Origin: Apostichopus californicus
Taxonomy: Eukaryota; Echinodermata; Holothuroidea; Aspidochirotida; Stichopodidae
Reading direction: 5' to 3'
Assembly: GCA_020650975.1 (NCBI GenBank)
Contig: JAIPMN010013929.1
Span: 1-29,982 of the forward strand
DNA: 29,982 bases
The notes beneath the pieces were generated by a model. That model saw nothing but the letters and a program-made list of their open reading frames with translations. It was not told the origin of the DNA and did not search any database. Positions 29,641-29,982 of this stretch are shown here, piece after piece. Numbering within the stretch: the stretch's first letter is position 1; each line of letters starts with the position of its first letter. The position numbers and the translations under genes were made by a program.

Positions 29641-29851
29641 TGCCAGTGGCGTAGGAAGGCACTTTTGAGTGGGGGGGGGGCTGAAGACTGATGGCCGGTC
29701 TGGGGGAGGGGGTGTCCCCCTCCCCTTTGGAATTTTTTTGCATTTCCAGGTGGCCTCAGATGCAATTTGGTGCAATATAGCACACTTCAACACCCACTCC
29801 ATTTTGTAAATAATTTTGCATTTTCACCTGGCCTTAGATGCAATTTGGTGC
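29641..29851. mobile_element. Second GTGGCGTAG element with G/C palindrome and internal repeat
   Basis: It begins CAGTGGCGTAGGAAGGCAC, sharing CAGTGGCGTAG with the element at 22120. It holds a G run, a perfect 10-bp stem hairpin at 29703-29725 (GGGGAGGGGG-TGT-CCCCCTCCCC) and a repeat TTTTGCATTT...GATGCAATTTGGTGC at 29737-29773 and 29814-29851. No matching right inverted end is seen in the window; the end given is the end of the second internal repeat. Confidence 0.5.
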
Positions 29852-29982
29852 TCCAAATGAGATTTTTTTCTGTTGTTCTGAGCACCAAGGGCAGTTAGTT
29901 CCTTACTGATGATTATCCACAATCGCACAAACAAGTCATCACCATGTTGAGAATAAGATTGGAAAAAATCATGACAGATTAT
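29852..29982. other. Window end, nothing recognised
   Basis: There is no ORF or repeat that I can assign here. It may continue the preceding repeat element. Confidence 0.4.

Noticed and set aside
29468..29802. Minus-strand frames with Pro-rich sequence
   Set aside because: They are translations of the SINE and the G/C palindrome element.

Overview
The window is animal genomic DNA: two multi-exon genes with short exons, GT-AG introns of 0.1-4.5 kb and an AT-rich, repeat-littered background. The protein matches, together with a tRNA-derived SINE head, small inverted-repeat elements and many long poly-C/poly-G runs, suggest a marine invertebrate, possibly an echinoderm or other deuterostome. 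The species guess is inference only. No bacterial-type gene, rRNA gene, CRISPR array or intact transposase is visible.

Gene 1 (+ strand, about 543-5194) is the 3' end of a BAZ2-family chromatin reader gene; its 5' part lies outside the window. Seven exons splice into a 372-residue C-terminal piece containing the family's pre-PHD helix region, a first PHD finger, a second PHD finger immediately after it, a Lys-rich/poly-Ala linker and a bromodomain, then a stop codon. Vertebrate BAZ2A/B have one PHD finger, so the second is notable.

Gene 2 (- strand, 28887 down to 9070) is a complete SPAG16 (PF20) gene. Fifteen exons join in frame into 619 residues (human SPAG16 is 631): an acidic N-terminus, a LisH-like segment, a coiled-coil region and a seven-bladed WD40 propeller. 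The product belongs to the central-pair apparatus of motile cilia and flagella. The promoter side lies at about 28890-29530.

The genes converge, with 3.9 kb between their stop codons (5195-9069); this region holds only candidate poly(A) signals, a 40-bp tandem duplication and low-complexity DNA. The two products do not act in one pathway: one reads histone marks in the nucleus, the other builds cilia. Human BAZ2B and SPAG16 are both on chromosome 2q, so their adjacency may reflect old linkage.

The most interesting structure is non-coding. (a) Each gene carries a local tandem duplication that copied one of its own splice sites: the acceptor of the second PHD exon at 3002-3174 and the donor of SPAG16 exon 9 at 14657-14814. 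In both, use of the extra copy would run into a stop codon. (b) A ten-copy 44-bp minisatellite starts 23 bases after a BAZ2 donor. (c) A 71-bp insertion with 15-bp direct flanking repeats carries a hammerhead-ribozyme-like hairpin (23108-23178). (d) Several short inverted-repeat elements lie in SPAG16 introns, and a SINE head with a G/C palindrome element lies upstream of it. I see no convincing wholly new biological system.
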